DNA of 46,747 bases from Prevotella sp. (lineage in GTDB: Bacteria; Bacteroidota; Bacteroidia; Bacteroidales; Bacteroidaceae): contig JAFUST010000019.1 of assembly GCA_017467535.1 (NCBI GenBank), positions 1 to 46,747 on the forward strand. The letters run 5' to 3'. The notes under the pieces are model-generated. The model did no database searches. It saw only the letters and a list, made by a program, of their open reading frames with translations, and was not told where the DNA came from. A program made the translations under genes and the position numbers. This document shows positions 24,615 through 33,059 of the stretch, in pieces (within the stretch, counting starts at the first letter, position 1; every line of letters begins with the position of its first letter).

Positions 24615-25174
24615 TTCTGATTTTTTCGGCTCCTTCGGGCAGTGGCAAGTCGACCATCGTGCAGTGGCTGATGCAGGAGCATCCAGAGTTGAATCTTTCA
24701 TTTTCTATTTCATGTACCTCCCGAGCACCGCGTGGTACGGAGCAGAATGGGGTAGAGTACTTCTTCCTGACTCCAGAAGCCTTTAAAGAGAAGATTGCCA
24801 ACGGGGAGTTTCTGGAATACGAAGAGGTGTATGAGAATCGCTTCTATGGCACGCTGAAGGCACAGGTGGAACGCCAGCGTGAGGCTGGTCAGAATGTGAT
24901 TTTTGACGTTGACGTGAAAGGTGGCGTGAATATCAAGAAGTTCTATGGTGAGGATGCTTTGAGCGTGTTTATACAGCCCCCTTCTATTGAAGAACTTCGA
25001 AAGAGACTAATAGGGAGGGGAACAGATACTATAGAGGCTATCGAGACAAGGCTGGCAAAAGCCTCTTACGAACTGACCTTTGCTAACCAGTTTGACAAAA
25101 TAATAGTAAATGACAATTTGGAATTAGCAAAACAGAATACATTACAGGTTTTAGAAAAGTTTCTGAATGGATAG
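24167..25174 (+). CDS. gmk: DUF559 nuclease-like domain fused to guanylate kinase
   Basis: 335 aa in two parts. Residues 1-130 are a DUF559 domain (Vsr/YcjD-like, PD-(D/E)xK fold): FGYRFRRQHPIGDYIPDFVC and RLVIEVDGGYH give candidate catalytic Asp62, Glu73 and Asp75. Residues 136-150 (SAPATPLLRRGRGRL) are encoded by a palindromic repeat. From about 151 comes a complete guanylate kinase (GMP plus ATP gives GDP plus ADP) with P-loop SAPSGSGKST, the SCTSRAPRGTEQNGVEYFF GMP-binding motif and RLIGRGTDT lid. Gmk normally starts just before LIIFSAPSGSGK, so its own start codon has been lost, and an essential enzyme depends on the DUF559 start or an internal start. Overlaps nadD by 8 bp. Confidence 0.93.
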   Translation: MKKDAYYGYETAGVNYNVLRRYSKDNRRYMTPAESALWEVLRGKQFGYRFRRQHPIGDYIPDFVCLPKRLVIEVDGGYHFIGDQQLSDQERTEYLNQHGFEVLRFTNDEVIGNTEQIIKKIQLVMDKQPTIKTNDSAPATPLLRRGRGRLLIFSAPSGSGKSTIVQWLMQEHPELNLSFSISCTSRAPRGTEQNGVEYFFLTPEAFKEKIANGEFLEYEEVYENRFYGTLKAQVERQREAGQNVIFDVDVKGGVNIKKFYGEDALSVFIQPPSIEELRKRLIGRGTDTIEAIETRLAKASYELTFANQFDKIIVNDNLELAKQNTLQVLEKFLNG

Positions 25175-25784
25175 CATTATTGCGCCAGCCTCTCCCCTCC
25201 TTCGGAGGGGTCGGGGGAGGCTTGGCATCTTCGGAGGATCGTTTAATCCCATCCACGTCGGCCACATCGCGCTGGCCAGAGAACTCCGGCGAATGGCGGG
25301 ACTCGATGAGGTGTGGCTGATGGTGTCGCCGCAGAACCCGCTGAAGCAGGGCAACAGCGACCTGCTGGATGACCAGTTGCGCTATCAGATGGCGCGCATC
25401 GCCCTGTATGGCGAGGAGGGCATCGTGGCCTCCGACTACGAACTGCACCTGCCCCGGCCTTCCTATACCTGGAACACGCTGCAGCATCTGAAGGAAGATT
25501 ATCCCCATCACGAATTCACGCTTTTGATTGGCGGCGACAACTGGCAACTCTTTCCTCGCTGGTATAGGGCGGATGATATCCTGCGGGAATTCCGGATCGT
25601 GGTCTATCCGCGACGGGGCAGCGACATCGACCGCACACAATTGCCTCAGAATGTCCGGGTGGTCGACACGGAGTTGCTCGATGTGAGCAGCACGGAGATA
25701 CGCTGTCGGGTGAACGATGGCTCGGATGTCACCGGACTTGTGCCTGTTGTCATTGAGCCTTTGGTGAAGTATTGTTATAGGTGA
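25167..25784 (+). CDS. nadD: Nicotinate-nucleotide adenylyltransferase
   Basis: Transfers AMP to nicotinate mononucleotide in NAD synthesis. 205 aa. GGSFNPIHVGH (23-33) holds the HxGH nucleotidyltransferase motif; later come LLIGGDNW and VSSTEIR. NadD proteins normally begin one or two residues before the GIFGGSFNP segment. Here about 18 residues (MDSIIAPASPLLRRGRGR) precede it, of which APASPLLRRGRGRL is encoded by the solo palindromic repeat 25181-25221. The peptide is almost the same as the linker in the upstream Gmk fusion. NadK is encoded at 5894. The 3' end overlaps the convergent glycosyltransferase by 35 bp. Confidence 0.95.
   Translation: MDSIIAPASPLLRRGRGRLGIFGGSFNPIHVGHIALARELRRMAGLDEVWLMVSPQNPLKQGNSDLLDDQLRYQMARIALYGEEGIVASDYELHLPRPSYTWNTLQHLKEDYPHHEFTLLIGGDNWQLFPRWYRADDILREFRIVVYPRRGSDIDRTQLPQNVRVVDTELLDVSSTEIRCRVNDGSDVTGLVPVVIEPLVKYCYR
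25181..25221. repeat. Solo palindromic repeat in the nadD 5' coding region
   Basis: A 41-bp copy (TGCGCCAGCC...GGGGGAGGC) is 39/41 identical to the right end of the DUF559 element 600 bp upstream and in the same orientation. It is in frame with nadD, adding about 14 codons. Confidence 0.9.
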
Positions 25785-26703
25785 AGATCTGTCTGGACCT
25801 CATGCGCAACCATTTTTTGTAGAGGTGAATCGGCAGGTAGGCCGCACGGGGAGGAAGGGCAAACATCATTCGGTCTAGCAAGGGTATTTGCGGGTTGAGG
25901 TGACCTTTCAGCGAGTGGTAGTAGTCTTTGTAGACATGGAACTGCTGCTCGTCGATGAACACCTCATAAGCCTTGAGTTGATGCAACTGATACCACGGCT
26001 CTATTTCTGGCCACAACGGCTGGAGCGATTCCCGTAACACCTGGTCGTAGGTCATCTCGTGGCGTAGTGGCTTTTTGCGGGTGTTGGGCAGTCCCTGCAC
26101 GTAGAGGTAGTTGCTATGGTCGGCACAAAAGATACGCGGTTGCTTGACCAAAGCCCGGATGTGGGTAAGGATGTCTTCACCAATGATGATTTCTCGGGTG
26201 AAGTTAAGGCAGCCCTCAAGCAGTTCTTTCCTGAACAAGATGCCCCACAGGGGCTGGAAGGAGTTCTTGGTACCCAGATAGTTCTTGATGATATCACGAT
26301 AGTCAACGACTCCTCGGTAGCCGGAGTCGAAAATGTCGCCATTCTGGTTCTGATAGAGGGCAATCACCTCGTCTACATCCTGACTGACGATGAGGTCGTA
26401 GGATTGTCTCAGGGCGTTGGGCAGCAGTTCGTCGTCAGCATCCAGGAACATCACATATTTTCCGGTAGCGCGTTCCAGTCCGGTGCGCCGCGCTGCCGTC
26501 ACCCCGCCGTTCTCCGTATGAACCACCCTCAGCCGGTGGTCTTTGGCAGCCGCCCTGTCGCAGAGGACTCCCGACGAATCGGTAGAGCCGTCATCAACGG
26601 CTATCACTTCGAAGGAATCGAAGTCTTGCGACAGCGTCTGTTCCAGACAATGCTTTATGAAGGGCTCCTTGTTGTAGAGGGGAATGATGACAGATATTTC
26701 CAT
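25750..26703 (-). CDS. Glycosyltransferase family 2
   Basis: 317 aa from the ATG at 26703 (MEISVIIPLYNKEPFIKHCLEQ). Upstream in-frame codons are an out-of-frame reading of the flippase gene. The GT-A fold motifs are VIAVDDGSTDSSG, GGVTAARRTGLERATGKYVMFLDADDELLP (DxD equivalent DADD) and a later WGILFRKELLE. It transfers an unknown sugar to a surface glycan intermediate. It touches the flippase stop (one shared base) and is probably cotranscribed with it. No membrane helix; cytoplasmic. Confidence 0.92.
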   Translation of the reverse strand: MEISVIIPLYNKEPFIKHCLEQTLSQDFDSFEVIAVDDGSTDSSGVLCDRAAAKDHRLRVVHTENGGVTAARRTGLERATGKYVMFLDADDELLPNALRQSYDLIVSQDVDEVIALYQNQNGDIFDSGYRGVVDYRDIIKNYLGTKNSFQPLWGILFRKELLEGCLNFTREIIIGEDILTHIRALVKQPRIFCADHSNYLYVQGLPNTRKKPLRHEMTYDQVLRESLQPLWPEIEPWYQLHQLKAYEVFIDEQQFHVYKDYYHSLKGHLNPQIPLLDRMMFALPPRAAYLPIHLYKKWLRMRSRQIFTYNNTSPKAQ

Positions 26704-28136
26704 TAGCGTTTCTTTTTGATGAAGTCCACACATTCGTCCAGCGTCTTGACATGCAGCGCTTTCATGATGCCCAGATAGAGGATGGCCGTGATGAGAATGC
26801 GCAGGGTCAGCCGTAGCCAAAAGACGGGCGTCCAGAGTGTTGACCAGTAGGCGGTAGCCACACAGACCAAGGCGATGACGGCGAAGGGCATGGTGTCCTT
26901 CAGCACCGTTGTGGCCGGCAGCGGATGGATGCGGTTCAGGGCCAGATGCCAGCAGGCTGTGAACACCACGTTCAGGGCCGAGAAGGCCGTCACCATCGCC
27001 ATGATGCCTTTTGGGGCCAGCAGCAGCGTGAGTGCTATCAGCAAAACGATTTGCAGGGCGATGCAGTAGAGATACATGTCGCTGCGTCCTCGGCTGATGA
27101 TAAAGTTCTGGTAGAGCGTGTGCAGGGGGAGAAAGGCACCGCCCACGCAGAGTATCTGTAATAGAGGTACGCAAGGCTCCCACTTGGCGGTGATGGTCAG
27201 GACGATGAACTCGTGAGCCACCAGTGCGAGGCCCAGCATCAGCGGGAAGCAGACGAACGACGTGAAACGAAGCATCTTGTGGAACACGCGCTCCTGCCGA
27301 TCCTGTTCATTGCCCACGTTGGCCAGCACCGGTTGTGCCACCTGGGCCATTGTGTTCGAGATGAACGAATGGCCCATCGTGTTCCATTTGTTGGCCTGGT
27401 TGAACTGGCCAACAGCGCCAATGGGCAGTATCTTGCCGAAGATGAATGTCAGCACGTTGTTGCTCACCACGGTCAGGATGTTCGTCAGCAGCAGCCGTGA
27501 CGAGAATCGCAGCATGGGGCGGATGGGGCTCAGGTCAATGGGGAACGAGGGGTGCCAGCGGGTAAAGACATATTTCAGCAGACCGCTGATGCTGATGTAG
27601 GCCACCTGTTGCCACGCCAGGCTCCAGTAGCACCAGTCGTGCCAGGCCAGCCACATGCCGATGCACCCAGAAACGGTCAGGCCGGCGATGTTGGCGATGG
27701 CCATCTCGCGATTGCGAAGTTCAATCCATAGTTTGGCGTTGGGCACGATGCCCAGTGCCGAGATGGGGATGGTGAGGAAAGCCAGCCGCGACACATCCGT
27801 CAGCAGTGGCTCGTTGAAGAACCGGGCGATGAGCGGCGCACAACAGAACAGCAGCACATAGATGGCACTGCCCGCCAGGATGTTGAACCAGAACACGGCA
27901 CTGTAGTCGCGCTGTGCCGGCCGCCGCATGTTGGCCAAAGCCTGCGAGAAACCTGCACTCTGGATGCAGCCGGCCAGGAGTGTGAAGATGGTGATGAGCG
28001 CCAGGATGCCATAGTCGGCCTCCGACAGCCTGCGTGCCAGCACGATGCCAAACACCAGGTTCAGCACTTGTGTGGTGCCGTTGTTCACGGCTCCCCAGGC
28101 GATTCCTTTTGCAGTCTTCTCCTTCAGGTTTTCCAT
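26703..28136 (-). CDS. Polysaccharide flippase (Wzx/MOP superfamily)
   Basis: 477 aa with about 12-14 hydrophobic helices. The N-terminus KTAKGIAWGAVNNGTTQVLNLVFGIVLARRLSEADYGILALI is typical of lipopolysaccharide biosynthesis/Wzx-like exporters, which flip undecaprenyl-linked glycans across the inner membrane. With the downstream GT2 gene and the divergent licD gene it forms a small surface-glycan cluster. No polymerase, initiating transferase or sugar-nucleotide genes are nearby, so the pathway is incomplete here. Confidence 0.93.
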   Translation of the reverse strand: MENLKEKTAKGIAWGAVNNGTTQVLNLVFGIVLARRLSEADYGILALITIFTLLAGCIQSAGFSQALANMRRPAQRDYSAVFWFNILAGSAIYVLLFCCAPLIARFFNEPLLTDVSRLAFLTIPISALGIVPNAKLWIELRNREMAIANIAGLTVSGCIGMWLAWHDWCYWSLAWQQVAYISISGLLKYVFTRWHPSFPIDLSPIRPMLRFSSRLLLTNILTVVSNNVLTFIFGKILPIGAVGQFNQANKWNTMGHSFISNTMAQVAQPVLANVGNEQDRQERVFHKMLRFTSFVCFPLMLGLALVAHEFIVLTITAKWEPCVPLLQILCVGGAFLPLHTLYQNFIISRGRSDMYLYCIALQIVLLIALTLLLAPKGIMAMVTAFSALNVVFTACWHLALNRIHPLPATTVLKDTMPFAVIALVCVATAYWSTLWTPVFWLRLTLRILITAILYLGIMKALHVKTLDECVDFIKKKR

Positions 28137-28146
28137 ATTACAGTTT

Positions 28147-28155
28147 GCAAAAGTA
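28147..28155 (-). promoter_or_regulatory. Promoter -7 box for flippase-GT2
   Basis: On the minus strand TACTTTTGC, ending 11 bp before the flippase ATG (28136), so the leader is very short. Confidence 0.68.
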
Positions 28156-28165
28156 GCAAAAATAG

Positions 28166-28197
28166 TTGGAAGTTCAAAATTATTTGCTTACTTTTGC
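28166..28197 (+). promoter_or_regulatory. Promoter (-33 TTG and -7 box) for licD
   Basis: TTGGAAG from 28166, a 20-bp spacer after TTG, then TACTTTTGC at 28189-28197. The licD ATG is only 8 bp further on (28205). Strong resemblance to the comEC promoter. Confidence 0.76.
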
Positions 28198-28204
28198 ACA
28201 CCAT

Positions 28205-28981
28205 ATGAGACAGATAACCGATATTCAGGAACTGCGACAGTTGCAGATGGGCATTCTCCAGAGTGTCCACGACTATTGCCAAGCCCACGCCCTGTGCTAT
28301 TTCATTTCAAGCGGCACGCTGATCGGGGCGGTGCGCCATGGGGGCTATATTCCCTGGGATGACGACATCGACATCTACATGCCTCGTCAGGACTACGAGA
28401 AGTTCATACGAACCTATCACGATACCAACTACCGTGTGCTGAACCCCGATGTGGAGCCTCATTATTATTATACCTTTGCCAAGGTCACCGATGAGCGCAC
28501 CAAGATGTACGAGACCGAGACCGTGGGCTATGAGGTGGGGGTCTATATTGATGTGTTTCCCGTCGACTATGTGCCCGACGACCAGAAAGAACGTGAGCGG
28601 GTTTTCAAGCGCAAGAAACTGCTCTACAAGATCCGTCGCTGCAAAATCTCGAATACCAATCCGCTGGATTCGCGCCTGGGCTACTATTTCTATAGGTTCC
28701 TGCCCGTGAGCGTGAAGCAGTTGGAGCGCCGTATTCGCAAACTCATCGTCTCCGAGCAGCCCACTCAGACGGTCTGTCATATGACCGAGGCCGGACCGGG
28801 TGTCAAGGCTTGCTTCCCTGCTGCCGACATTGCATCGCAGGTGGACATCCAGTTCGAGGGACGCACGTTTAAGACGATGGTGGGCTATAAGGACTACTTG
28901 GAGCATACCTATGGCGACTATATGACGCTGCCCCCTGAAGATCAGCGCGTCACCCATAAGTTCAAGGCTTACTGGCTGTAA
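28205..28981 (+). CDS. LicD family phosphotransferase
   Basis: 258 aa from the ATG at 28205 (MRQITDIQELRQLQMGILQSVHDYCQAH), chosen because earlier in-frame codons overlap the promoter. The nucleotidyltransferase-fold motifs are YFISSGTLIGAVRHGGYIPWDDDIDIYMPRQDYEKF (DDDID metal site) and VYIDVFPVDYVPDD. LicD proteins attach phosphocholine or related phospho-substituents to surface glycans; which group is used here is unknown. A 23-bp tandem duplication spans its 3' end and repeats FKAYWL-stop. Confidence 0.92.
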   Translation: MRQITDIQELRQLQMGILQSVHDYCQAHALCYFISSGTLIGAVRHGGYIPWDDDIDIYMPRQDYEKFIRTYHDTNYRVLNPDVEPHYYYTFAKVTDERTKMYETETVGYEVGVYIDVFPVDYVPDDQKERERVFKRKKLLYKIRRCKISNTNPLDSRLGYYFYRFLPVSVKQLERRIRKLIVSEQPTQTVCHMTEAGPGVKACFPAADIASQVDIQFEGRTFKTMVGYKDYLEHTYGDYMTLPPEDQRVTHKFKAYWL

Positions 28982-29005
28982 TGTTCAAGGCCTACTGGCT
29001 GTAAT
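28961..29005. repeat. 23-bp tandem duplication across the licD stop
   Basis: TTCAAGGCTTACTGGCTGTA (28961-) is followed directly by a second copy from 28984, with one change (TTCAAGGCCTAC...). Copy 1 encodes the end of LicD. Copy 2, read on the minus strand, encodes the last codons and the TGA of the opine-dehydrogenase-like gene. Confidence 0.85.
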
Positions 29006-30019
29006 CACGGTCAGCCCCCAGGCCATGATACGGTCTGTCACTGGGGTGCTGACGCCCCGCTCCTTGGCCAGTCGCTGGATGATGGCCAGGCCGAAGGGGA
29101 AGTCCTCGATGAAATAGCGACTCTGGAAGTCGGGCACGTAGCCGCTTCCTGCCTCTTTCATGGGTGACATTACCTTTGACAGTGAGGAAATGCTTCTTAT
29201 TTTTCTTGTCATCGATGCCGCGTCAGTCGATTCGTAGTGCTCCAATAGTGTCTTGATGGCACCTTTCCTGATGTGCAGGGCGTTCAATAGCCTGAAGAAC
29301 TCCTCGTCCATGGCGATGATGGTCTCCGACGCCTCGTCTGTCCATTCCCGGTAAAAGAAACTTTGCTTGTCGAAGGGCCGTCCGTCCCAGTCTCTCCACA
29401 TGGAGTAGAGACGGCCGGTGTGCAGGATGGGGTTGCTGTTCGTCAGGGCCGCCTCCATATAGTCCTCCAGCAGGTTGACAGGTGTGCCGAACAGCGTGGC
29501 AAACAGGGCACGCAGGTCTTCTGTCTGTGCCTCGTCGGCATGGCAGGTTGCCATGAACACCTCATCCCTGTAGCCCCAGATGTAGGAGCGGTGGCCGTAT
29601 TCGGCTATCCTTGCGACAAAGGGTACGCGCTGGAAGCCGAACAGTGGTCGCTCTGTGCCCAGCACCTGGAAAGCATTGAAGAAAAAACCTGTGCTGCATA
29701 CAACCGATCCCACCAGTGCGTGGCTGGAGAGAAATGGCTTGATTCTCTGCAACTCCTCCGTGATGGCAAATCCGGGCAGACACAAGAGCACGATGTCGGC
29801 GTCGCTGATGGCCCGCCCGGCGTCATCGGTCACCATTGCAAGCGGGGAGGCAAACACATGACCCAGGTCGTCTTCCACACGTATCGTACTGCTCCATTGC
29901 TCTGGCCGTCGGGTGAGCAGTCTCACCTCGCCCCTGCCCTCTAAGACGGCAGCGGCACGTCCGGCAATGGAATGACCCAGGTTGCCGCCTCCGCAGATGC
30001 AAATGGTCGTCGGCATCAC
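28985..30019 (-). CDS. NAD/NADP octopine/nopaline dehydrogenase family protein
   Basis: 344 aa. N-terminal Rossmann domain with [17 protein letters not shown] and a C-terminal helical domain with [15 protein letters not shown], holding the conserved histidine of the opine dehydrogenase family. Family members reduce the imine of an amino acid and an alpha-keto acid to form opines; some act in ketopantoate or metallophore pathways. The substrate here is unknown. It overlaps metG by 4 bp (ATGA-type) and appears cotranscribed with it. The final residues TASRP come from the duplicated licD tail. Lack of metallophore genes nearby argues against an opine-metallophore role. Confidence 0.82.
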   Translation of the reverse strand: MMPTTICICGGGNLGHSIAGRAAAVLEGRGEVRLLTRRPEQWSSTIRVEDDLGHVFASPLAMVTDDAGRAISDADIVLLCLPGFAITEELQRIKPFLSSHALVGSVVCSTGFFFNAFQVLGTERPLFGFQRVPFVARIAEYGHRSYIWGYRDEVFMATCHADEAQTEDLRALFATLFGTPVNLLEDYMEAALTNSNPILHTGRLYSMWRDWDGRPFDKQSFFYREWTDEASETIIAMDEEFFRLLNALHIRKGAIKTLLEHYESTDAASMTRKIRSISSLSKVMSPMKEAGSGYVPDFQSRYFIEDFPFGLAIIQRLAKERGVSTPVTDRIMAWGLTVITASRP

Positions 30020-32082
30020 CCCACCACGCTGCCGGGTTTCACATCCTTGGTGGTAGTCACCACGCTGAGGCTCTCGTCGAAGTCGACGGCACTGAGTATC
30101 ATGCCCTGGCTCTCGATGCCCATCATCTTGCGGGGGGCGAAGTTGGCCACGAACAGGATGTTTCGGCCCACCAGTTCTTCAGGGTTCTCGTAGAACTGGG
30201 CGATGCCAGAACAGATGGTACGCGTTTGGCCGGAGCCATCGTCGATGAGGAACTGCAACAGTTTCTTCGACTTCGCCACACGGTCGCAAGCCAGCACTCG
30301 GCCCACGCGGATGTCCAGTTTCTCAAAGGTCTCGAAGTCCACGTTCTCCTTGACTGGGGCAGCCTTGTAGGCAGCAGCCTCATTCTGCTTCTTCGTGGCC
30401 TCCAGTTTGTCCAGTTGCTTCTGAATGGTCTCATCCTCAATCTTCTCGAACAGCAGCGCGGGTTCACCCAGTTGATGACCGGCCTTCAGCAGGTCGGTAG
30501 AGCCGAGTTGCTCCCAGTCGAACGTGTCGAGGTTGAGCATCTCGCGCAGTCTCTTGCTCGAGAACGGCAGGAACGGCTCGAAGGCGATGGCCAGGTTGGC
30601 CGTCAGTTGCAGGCAGATATTCAGGATGGTCTCGCAGCGCTTGGGGTCGGTCTTCCACACCTTCCACGGCTCGCACTCGGTGATGTAGCGGTTGCCGATG
30701 CGGGCCAAGTTCATGGCCTCGAACTGGGCGTCGCGGAACTTGAACTGGTCGAGCAGTGCCTCCACCTTCTCCTTCACGTCCTTGAACTCGGCGAGGGCGG
30801 CACGGTCCACCTCCTGCAGTTCGCCGCAGGCAGGCACCACGCCGTTCCAGTATTTCTTTGTCAGTTGTAGGGCGCGGTTGACGAAGTTGCCGTAGACAGC
30901 CACCAGTTCGTTGTTGTTGCGGTCCTGGAAGTCCTTCCACGTGAAGTTGTTGTCCTTTGTCTCAGGAGCGTTGGCCGTCAATACATATCTTAATACATCC
31001 TGCTTGCCGGGCATGTCCACCAGGTATTCGTGCAACCAGACGGCCCAGTTGCGCGAGGTCGATATCTTGTCGTTCTCCAGATTGAGGAATTCGTTGGCCG
31101 GCACGTTGTCGGGCATGATGTATTGGCCGTGGGCCTTCATCATCACGGGGAAGATAATGCAGTGGAACACGATGTTGTCTTTGCCGATAAAGTGCACCAG
31201 ACGGGTGTCCTCGTCCTGCCACCATTTCTGCCACGACCCCCACTTCTCAGGCTCCCGGTCGCAGAGTTCCTTGGTGTTCGACACGTAGCCGATGGGGGCG
31301 TCGAACCACACGTAGAGCACCTTGCCGTCGGCACCCTCTATGGGCACGGGGATGCCCCAGTCGAGGTCGCGGGTCATGGCGCGCGGCTGCAGGTCCATAT
31401 CGAGCCACGACTTGCACTGGCCGTAGACGTTGGGGCGCCACTCCTTGTGACCCTCCAGAATCCACTGCTTCAGCCACTCCTGATACTCGTTCAGGGGCAG
31501 ATACCAGTTCTTCGTCTTTTTCAGTACGGGTGTCGAGCCACTGATGGTCGACTTCGGGTTGATCAGTTCCGTGGGGCTCAGGTCGCGGCCGCACTTCTCA
31601 CACTGGTCGGCGTAGGCTCCCTGGGCGTGGCAGTGGGGGCATTCGCCCGTCACGTAGCGGTCGGCCAGAAACTGCTTGGCTTCCTCGTCGTAGAGTTGCT
31701 CGGTGGTCTCCTCCACCAGTTTGCCCTCATCGTAGAGTTTGCGGAACCACTCGGCGGCAAACTTATGGTGTGTCTCGCTGGTGGTGCGGCTATAGATGTC
31801 GAACGAGATGCCGAACTCCTCGAACGAGTCCTTGATCATCTTGTGGTAGCGATCCACCACATCCTGCGGCGTGATGCCCTCTTTGCGGGCTCTCACGGTG
31901 ATGGGCACGCCGTGCTCGTCGCTGCCGCCGATAAACAGCACCTCCTCTTTCTTCAGTCTCAGATAGCGCACATAGATGTCGGCGGGCACATAGACACCAG
32001 CCAAGTGACCGATGTGTACGCCGCCATTGGCGTATGGTAGCGCCGACGTCACCGTCGTGCGCTTAAATTTCTTCTGTTCCAT
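30016..32082 (-). CDS. metG: Methionine--tRNA ligase
   Basis: 688 aa, full-length MetG. HIGH motif in [15 protein letters not shown]; zinc knuckle [23 protein letters not shown] loop in variant form KISTSR; anticodon-binding helical domain; then a C-terminal Trbp111/EMAP-like tRNA-binding domain ([29 protein letters not shown]). Charges tRNA-Met. Transcribed from the box at 32117, with the opine-dehydrogenase-like gene downstream. Confidence 0.97.
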   Translation of the reverse strand: MEQKKFKRTTVTSALPYANGGVHIGHLAGVYVPADIYVRYLRLKKEEVLFIGGSDEHGVPITVRARKEGITPQDVVDRYHKMIKDSFEEFGISFDIYSRTTSETHHKFAAEWFRKLYDEGKLVEETTEQLYDEEAKQFLADRYVTGECPHCHAQGAYADQCEKCGRDLSPTELINPKSTISGSTPVLKKTKNWYLPLNEYQEWLKQWILEGHKEWRPNVYGQCKSWLDMDLQPRAMTRDLDWGIPVPIEGADGKVLYVWFDAPIGYVSNTKELCDREPEKWGSWQKWWQDEDTRLVHFIGKDNIVFHCIIFPVMMKAHGQYIMPDNVPANEFLNLENDKISTSRNWAVWLHEYLVDMPGKQDVLRYVLTANAPETKDNNFTWKDFQDRNNNELVAVYGNFVNRALQLTKKYWNGVVPACGELQEVDRAALAEFKDVKEKVEALLDQFKFRDAQFEAMNLARIGNRYITECEPWKVWKTDPKRCETILNICLQLTANLAIAFEPFLPFSSKRLREMLNLDTFDWEQLGSTDLLKAGHQLGEPALLFEKIEDETIQKQLDKLEATKKQNEAAAYKAAPVKENVDFETFEKLDIRVGRVLACDRVAKSKKLLQFLIDDGSGQTRTICSGIAQFYENPEELVGRNILFVANFAPRKMMGIESQGMILSAVDFDESLSVVTTTKDVKPGSVVG

Positions 32083-32116
32083 TATCTTTTTAAATACGTA
32101 TTTATTCTTTCAGGGT

Positions 32117-32125
32117 GCAAAGGTA
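32117..32125 (-). promoter_or_regulatory. Promoter -7 box for metG
   Basis: On the minus strand TACCTTTGC, 34 bp upstream of the metG ATG (32082). Confidence 0.7.
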
Positions 32126-32183
32126 CGAATTAGTGAGTGAAAAACCAAATTTATTTCGTTTTTTCGAGGTGGAGCACCTTCAG

Positions 32184-32894
32184 TCAGGGGCGGGCGTCGA
32201 CGATGTCGAGCAACTGCCCGAAGTGCTCTATCTGCACCATGTGGGGATGCTCGAAGTGGTCGGCATGCTCCAGTTCCCAGGTCACGTGGAAGGGTATGTA
32301 GACCGCCTGGCAGCCGATGGCCAGTGCAGGGGCGATGTCGCTTTTCAGTGAGTTGCCCACCATCAGCATCTCGTGTGGCTCGATGCCCAGTTTGCGACAA
32401 AGGTTGCGAAACTCCCGCTCGCCTTTGTCGCTCGTAATCTCCACGTGCTCAAAGCAGTCCTTCAGCCCCGAGCGCTCTAGTTTGTGCTCCTGGTCCAGCA
32501 GTTCGCCTTTGGTGAAGCAGACCAGCCGGAGCGCGGACTTGCGGGCCATGATGGCCTCCAGCGTCTCCTTCACCTCTGGCAGGGGCGTGCAGGGAAACTC
32601 GTTCAGCGTGTAGCACAGTTGCTGTATCTCGCTGATCTTCCGGGCCGGCATCTCGTAGCGGCTGACGCGCATCGCCGTCTCCAGCATCGACAGCGTGAAA
32701 GCCTTGGTGCCGAAGCCCAGCAGCGGCATGTTCTTCCGCTCGGTGGCAAATAGTTCCAGGGCTGCCGTCTCGCGGTCCACCCACGGCACCAGTTCGTCGT
32801 ATAGTTGTTGCATGACGCGCTCGAAGTGCCCCTGACAGTCCCACAGTGTGTCGTCGGCGTCGAAGGCAATCACCTTGATGTGTCTTGTGTCCAT
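32184..32894 (-). CDS. HAD superfamily hydrolase
   Basis: 236 aa. Motif I is FDADDTLWD (Asp12 nucleophile, Asp14 acid), motif II the Thr in CFTKGE, and motif III/IV LMVGNSLKSDIAPALAIG. The cap is helical (type C1), as in phosphoglycolate or YjjG-like phosphatases. Substrate unknown; such enzymes often clear damaged or unusual phosphometabolites. Single gene from its own promoter (32913), transcribed toward metG. Confidence 0.9.
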   Translation of the reverse strand: MDTRHIKVIAFDADDTLWDCQGHFERVMQQLYDELVPWVDRETAALELFATERKNMPLLGFGTKAFTLSMLETAMRVSRYEMPARKISEIQQLCYTLNEFPCTPLPEVKETLEAIMARKSALRLVCFTKGELLDQEHKLERSGLKDCFEHVEITSDKGEREFRNLCRKLGIEPHEMLMVGNSLKSDIAPALAIGCQAVYIPFHVTWELEHADHFEHPHMVQIEHFGQLLDIVDARP

Positions 32895-32912
32895 GTCTTT
32901 TTTGTTTTGGAT

Positions 32913-32921
32913 GCAAAGGTA
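32913..32921 (-). promoter_or_regulatory. Promoter -7 box for HAD hydrolase
   Basis: On the minus strand TACCTTTGC, ending 18 bp before the ATG (32894). Confidence 0.7.
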
Positions 32922-32930
32922 CGAAATAAT

Positions 32931-32972
32931 TCATAATTCGTGGTTCATAGTTCATAATTATTAGTTAATAAT
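32931..32972. repeat. Heptanucleotide array (TCATAAT type)
   Basis: Six phased, partly degenerate heptads (TCATAAT, TCGTGGT, TCATAGT, TCATAAT, TATTAGT, TAATAAT) lie in the gap between the HAD and phosphoesterase promoters. Confidence 0.7.
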
Positions 32973-32987
32973 TGTGTAGCGGCGGCA

Positions 32988-33038
32988 AATTCTTCACTCT
33001 TCACTCTTCACTTTTCACTTAAAATTCGTACCTTTGCA
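32988..33038 (+). promoter_or_regulatory. Heptad-array/promoter cassette, copy 1
   Basis: Four heptads TTCACTC/TTCACTT (32993-33020) are followed by AAAATTCG and the -7 box TACCTTTGC (33029-33037). The 51-bp stretch differs at one base (within the -7 box) from 42874-42924, which drives a different gene. The phosphoesterase ATG is at 33060. Confidence 0.82.
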
Positions 33039-33059
33039 CGCGATAATCAACCATTTTGG

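Noticed and set aside
26704-27183. N-terminal extension of the glycosyltransferase gene
   Set aside because: The extra 160 codons are an out-of-frame reading of the flippase gene. The GT2 fold starts at the ATG at 26703.
30016-32082. KISTSR instead of KMSKS as a defect in MetG
   Set aside because: Variation in this loop is common in class I synthetases and all other MetG motifs are intact.
32931-33020. Repeat arrays as a possible CRISPR
   Set aside because: Units are 7 bp without spacers and no cas genes are present.
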